The position numbers and the translations under genes are program-made. Source: Hirudo medicinalis (lineage: Eukaryota; Annelida; Clitellata; Hirudinida; Hirudinidae). From it: 64,000 bases of DNA. Below, in pieces: positions 59,804 through 64,000 of the stretch. The stretch spans positions 89,024 to 153,023 of the forward strand of contig MPNW01000093.1 of the NCBI GenBank assembly GCA_011800805.1. The letters are read 5' to 3'. Position 1 is the first letter of the stretch. Every line of letters begins with the position of its first letter. Below the pieces are notes generated by a model. It was not told where the DNA came from. It searched no databases and saw nothing but the letters and a program-made list of their open reading frames with translations.

Positions 59804-62796
59804 CGTTGAACCAACAAGTCGTCGTAAGTGCTTTCGATGCACACTCGATGTGAGACGTGCATTTGCTCGTCGGAAACATTCCAAGATGTGAATCGATTGT
59901 CATCGAATTAATATGGTTCTGTGGTTAATAAATGTGATGCATCACTGAATTATGACATTGCATTACATTGCATTATATTGAATTATATTGCATTACATTG
60001 CATTACATTGAATTATATTGAATTATATTGAATTATATTGAATTATATTGAATTATATTGAATTATATTGAATTATATTGAATTATATTGAATTATATTG
60101 AATTANCAATACAATACAATACAATACAATACAATACAATACAATACAATACAATACAATACAATACAATACAATACAATACAATACAATACAATACAAT
60201 ACAATACAATACAATACAATACAATACAGTACAGTACAATACAATACAGTACAATACAGTACAGTACAGTACAGTACAGTACAGTACAGTACAGTACAGT
60301 ACAGTACAGTACAGTACAGTACAATACAATACAATACAATACAATACAATACAATATAATATAATATAATATAATATAATATAATATAATATAATATAAT
60401 ATAACATATTATATAATATATTAATAATAATAATATTATTATTATCAATATTAATTTATTTTTAATTTTTATTAAATGACATAACAATAATGTTAATAAA
60501 CAGCACAACAATAAACAACACTCCGATTATGAAAGAATTTCGAAAGATTGGAACAGCAGATGCAAAACAATCAAAACAGGATTGGAAAGCGGCAGTTTCA
60601 GAGATCCTCTACAAAACTGTAGATGGCTACGGATTGAGATCATTCACCAAGGAGTTGGAATGAGCGAGTGGATTTCAGCTGCTGTTCCGAGGATTCCATT
60701 CCATCCGGCCAATACATCGGATGCATGAAGGTCCGAGCTGCTGCACTGGAAGGCAGGCTTAGAGCTTCGAGGTTGAACCCGCAGGCTCCCAGGGATGTGA
60801 TGAGGGTTGTCGATCTTTCGAGTCGCTGGGGCACATGATCCAGAAATGACCAAGAACGGATGGCGCAAGACACGAGAGGCATAATGTTGTTATGAGAAGA
60901 TTGGAAAACGAATTAATAAAAAGAGGCTACAAAACAAAAATAGAGTCCCGAATCCCTGCATAACAAGGACTTAATATACCAGATTTATGTGCGTGGAGGA
61001 GTGACACCTACATAATGTGTGACGTAGCTGTTGCCTCAGATGACTACAACCTAGACCGAGTGGACGACAACAAAGTCTCGAAATATGACACTCAAGATAT
61101 TCACGCTTGGATGCTGAGAAGTGCTCCGGTTGACGCTCAGAGATTGCTGCATATGTTGGCGCATTTGCGTGCAACTGGAGAGGAGTGATGTCTCAAAAAT
61201 CGTTTAGATTTTGGAAAGATTGCGGTGTTGCCAGGACAGGCTTTATGAATATCGTGAACTTCTATTCTCAATCAGAGCTACAAGATGTGGAGGACTCACA
61301 GGGGTCATCGAAGATGGAGGACCTCATCTCTGGCAGTGATGACCTCGATGACATTAATGGTCGATGCTGTTCGGTGCGATTGACACTTTGTATTACGGCT
61401 TGTCCTTTCAATCCACATGTCCAGGAAGATCTCTGACCCTTTTGCGGACACTAAAATTTTCGGAGTGGTTTTTCGATTACACAAACATTAACAATAAGAA
61501 TCTGTGGCCGAGAAAATATTAAAAAATAATAAAGTGCTAATAATAATAACAATAAGAATAATAATAACAATAACAATAACAACAAGAACAACGACAAGCT
61601 CAACAATAACAATATGAGCACCGATGATGACGCGAATCGTCATCAAAGTACGCACGAATGTAATTAACCGGAGATGTTGAAGGTCCTCTGCAAACAATTC
61701 ATTTGAGGCTTCCAAGAAACATGAACATCTCTCGCACCTGCTCCGTTTATCTGATTAATATTTATGAGGTTTGCATGTTTAATGAGATTAATCATGTCAC
61801 ACACATTCGCTTCAGAGTTAGTCCTCGGCCGTGACGAACGTTTGAGTTCCTACCAATGGAGTGCTTGATTGAATTCATTGAATTGGAGGAATGAATGGTT
61901 GAAATAAGGAATGGTGGAAGGAAGGAAGGAAGGAAGGAAGGAAGGAAGGAAAGAATGATTGATTGATTGAAGGAATGGTTGAGGAAAGAATGGTTATATA
62001 TATAGGAATGGTTCGGTATAAATACACAAACATCACAACAAAACCACAACTTCTCGACACACTTCATAGCTTTTAACGACGAGTCCCGATGTGTTCCTTG
62101 CAGTCACACCCCATCAATGAATTGCAACATCAATGCATTACAATGCCCCATCAATGCGTTTCAATGCAGTCAATTCACGGCCAACAAAGCATGGCTTATA
62201 TCGATCGTTCGCTCCATCACCATTAACCTGTTTAGGATGACATCACAAAGGGACCCTCAAAAGGTGGGGGAGAAGATTTTTCTGAGAATTTTCCACCTCA
62301 ACCCGGAAACCAAGAACGCCTTCCATGCCTTCAAAAATCTGAAAAACGAGGAATTAATGAAGAACAGTATGTTCAAATCACACGCCATCAGATTCATGTT
62401 GGCGATCGAGGTTGGACATTCGGATTGTTTATAAACAACGATGCCCAGGTTCAACACGACACGCATGTTTGTTCACAGGTGACCATGAAAAACCTCGATG
62501 CCCTGGACGTGGTCGTCCAACCGACCCTGCACCACCTCGGCACGAGGCACACCAACTTCAAAGGATTCCACCTGGAATACCTGGACACCTTCCTGCAGGC
62601 GATGGAAGAAGTTTGGTCGGAAGAACTGGGTTGGTGGAGGTTCGATCGTCTCAGTAGGAAGGCCTGGAGGAAGATCTTCAGGATGATAACTTCGAGTGTC
62701 CACGGTGGATACGAGGAGGGACTTGTGGACAGGAAAAGACTCGAGGCATTCGAGGTTCAGAGGTCTAATGGAGATGTTCGTGTTGCTGGGGACTGA
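57775..62796 (+). CDS. Globin with N-terminal myristoylation-type extension
   Basis: Three exons, 203 residues: 57775-57893, 62236-62410, 62479-62796; phases chain (2, then 0). The start MGGSESRMLC has Gly2 and Ser6-type context for N-myristoylation and a Cys10 that could be palmitoylated, as in globin X-type membrane globins. The fold starts at LSDQERASVSATWKK (helix A). CD1 Phe is about F69 and CD4 F72 in NAFHAFKN. The distal His E7 is about H89 (FKSHAIRFM) and the proximal His F8 is about H122 (LHHLGTRHTNF). The G helix region is EYLDTFLQAMEEVW and the H helix AWRKIFRMITSSV. A basic/acidic C-terminal extension follows. Both haem-contact His are present, so oxygen binding or electron transfer is plausible. 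Intron 1 lies in helix A and is 4.3 kb; intron 2 follows helix E. These are not the classical B12.2/G7.0 positions. The gap at 58246-58809 falls inside intron 1, so a missed exon there cannot be excluded. Confidence 0.9.
58246..58809. other. Assembly gap (564 N)
   Basis: Run of N inside globin intron 1. Long ORFs reported across it contain only unknown residues. Confidence 1.
59069..59172. repeat. (TGA)n microsatellite
   Basis: GATGATGCTGCTGATGATGATG grading into a pure GAT array of about 70 bp, in globin intron 1. Confidence 0.95.
59590..59622. repeat. (AAAT)n microsatellite
   Basis: Tandem AAAT units in globin intron 1. Confidence 0.85.
59772..59803. repeat. (AAC)n microsatellite
   Basis: AACAACAAC array in globin intron 1. 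Confidence 0.9.
59942..60105. repeat. Decamer satellite AATTATATTG
   Basis: The left part alternates CATTACATTG/CATTATATTG. From about 60012 the unit is a uniform AATTATATTG repeated about nine times. It ends at a single N (60106). Confidence 0.95.
60107..60412. repeat. Pentamer satellite CAATA / CAGTA / TAATA
   Basis: About 24 CAATA units, a central block of CAGTA units (60226-60320), a return to CAATA and then TAATA units. The array has clear internal domains and reads TATTG on the opposite strand, like the 59942-60105 array. Confidence 0.95.
60600..61190 (+). mobile_element. R2-like (RLE-type) non-LTR retrotransposon 3' relic
   Basis: Plus-strand translation gives, in one frame with stops, FESLGHMIQK and TDGARHERHNVVMRRLENEL, then GLNIPDLCAWRSDTYIMCDVAVASDD and KVSKYD. 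This matches the end of R2/NeSL-class ORFs: the zinc-knuckle ETLAHI-x-C...H-x3-RH block, followed by a PD-(D/E)xK restriction-like endonuclease (PD, later D in CDVAVASD, K in KVSKY). An earlier piece (GCMKVRAAALEGRLRA, around 60718-60770) is in another frame. Several stops and frame changes show it is inactive. It sits in globin intron 1 in the sense orientation. Confidence 0.6.
61918..61952. repeat. (GGAA)n microsatellite
   Basis: GAAGGAAGGAAGG array in globin intron 1, about 280 bp before exon 2. Confidence 0.9.
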
Positions 62797-64000
62797 TCAG
62801 TTTATTCTCCATTGAATGAGTACTTATTTCATTATTATCAATATTATTATTATTTCGTTATTTATATTTCATTGATTTATTGTCATATGGTTCTTTGGTT
62901 AAATTATCAGCTGATGATTAAGCGATTGAAAAAAAGTAAATGGTTGATCGATGAAAGGTGAATTATCAGTTGTTGGTTGGTTGGAGGATTTTGTCGCCTA
63001 TTTTAATGATTAAATGATGGAATTTTTCTTGAAAAATGATCTCAAGTTGCTCCAGCGTTTTGTGGTTGAACGTGCATGAATTATGATAATATTTTTTAGC
63101 AATTATTTTTTCAACAATGCCCACATTTTTGACATTCTTCAGATTTTTTTAAATTCTTGATGAGATACTGAAGTGACAATTGGAACTTTCATGCATCCAT
63201 TTTTCTGTATGTTTTTGGTATCACGTTCCGCAGATTTATTCAACCACCCTTCCATTCATTTATCCATCCATCCATCCATCCATCCTTCGTTTTCCCATCC
63301 ATCCATGTACATACCTACACTTTCATATCGACAAAGTTCTTCCGCCTTTACGTGTCTAATCCTCAGATAAACGTTGGCCTTATTCTGTGGATTTGTTGAT
63401 CTTCTACAGAGTTTTATTGAGATTTTCATGCCATGTTTTATTTCCTATGAACTCGTTCTTAATGTGTTTCGTGTTCAATGGTGGTTGTTCGTGCATCGAA
63501 ACCATGTTGGAGTCAAAAGAGATGGAAATACCTGGAATTCGTTCTCGAGTAGTTAATTACATTCCGATGACCAACCATACACTTCTTCAAATTCTTAGAA
63601 CTATTTCTTGCATCTCCATATTGGTGAGATCCATTCATAAATATCAACACTATTTATTACAATCATTCATTATTGCATAACTATTATTATTAATTATATA
63701 AATTATTCAGCTATTTTAAATATTACCAAATTGTTCAACTTAAAGTTTTGAGCAATTTACAATTAAATTAAATTGAAGTTACATAAGAAAATAGGATTTA
63801 AAATTGTATTTGAGATTTTTTACCGCTCAAAGTAAAGAGGTTAAATAAGGAGGGTTGAGTTAGTGTTGAAATTGTCACGGAAATTGAATACAAATCTTCA
63901 GAAATAAATGACCACAACCAGCATTTAGATTAATCTAAGCGGAGCAGGTATTTAAGTCAGGCATCACCAAAGCATTCGATCTTTCAAACAGAAGCCAATG
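62797..64000. other. Downstream flank of the globin gene
   Basis: No exon recognised. A (CATC)n array occurs at 63255-63308. The rest is AT-rich. No AATAAA is seen close to the globin stop. Confidence 0.5.

Noticed and set aside
60083..60511. Tyr/Ile/Leu/Val/Cys-repeat ORFs on both strands
   Set aside because: Translations of the pentamer satellite.
1..64000. CRISPR arrays, operons, rRNA or intact tRNA genes
   Set aside because: None seen. The tandem repeats are micro/minisatellites without spacer structure, and the tRNA-like A/B boxes belong to SINEs without a foldable full tRNA.

Overview
The window is nuclear DNA from an animal. The genes have spliced exons with GT-AG introns, mostly 50-500 bp, and the noncoding DNA is AT-rich and full of microsatellites and retroelement relics. 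The gene set is bilaterian-like: SID-1 family channel, RanBP2/Nup358, SPE-39/VIPAS39, IFT54, a globin with a putative myristoylation site, and CARD and death-domain proteins. I see nothing vertebrate-specific. Nup358 has no C-terminal cyclophilin domain, and the repeats are unlike vertebrate families. A marine invertebrate (spiralian or similar) is a reasonable guess, but the phylum is not resolved.

Layout, left to right: microsatellites and an L2/CR1-like LINE relic (1-1440); RPP30 (-, 3112-3858); a 23-exon SID-1/SIDT gene (-, 5191-13833); an unrecognised 167-residue ORF (-, 15284-15787); a 31-exon RANBP2/NUP358 gene (+, 17013-26575); a TELO2 gene with an uninterrupted coding region (+, 28092-30524); VIPAS39/SPE-39 (-, 31940-35760); MRPS22 (+, 37513-39450); a CARD gene with a degenerate caspase-like C-terminal half (-, 39554-41207); a large ankyrin-repeat/death-domain gene (-, 42607-48795); IFT54/TRAF3IP1 (-, 50447-53858); and a three-exon globin (+, 57775-62796) whose 4.3-kb first intron holds a 564-bp assembly gap, satellite arrays and a degraded R2-like retrotransposon tail.

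Exon models were built by hand from splice sites, reading frame and remembered family conservation. For SIDT, RANBP2, MRPS22, the ankyrin/death gene and the globin, all intron phases chain and the summed CDS is a multiple of three. The CARD gene and IFT54 chain only if one base is removed from an A9 run in each. VIPAS39 has one junction that canonical splice sites do not keep in frame.

Most genes are unrelated housekeeping neighbours: tRNA processing, nuclear transport, PIKK assembly, endosomal tethering, mitochondrial translation and ciliary transport. The most interesting stretch is 39.5-48.8 kb, where a CARD-pseudocaspase candidate and an ankyrin-death-domain protein lie next to each other on the same strand. 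They could be a pair of death-fold signalling proteins, but the sequence alone does not show that they work together.
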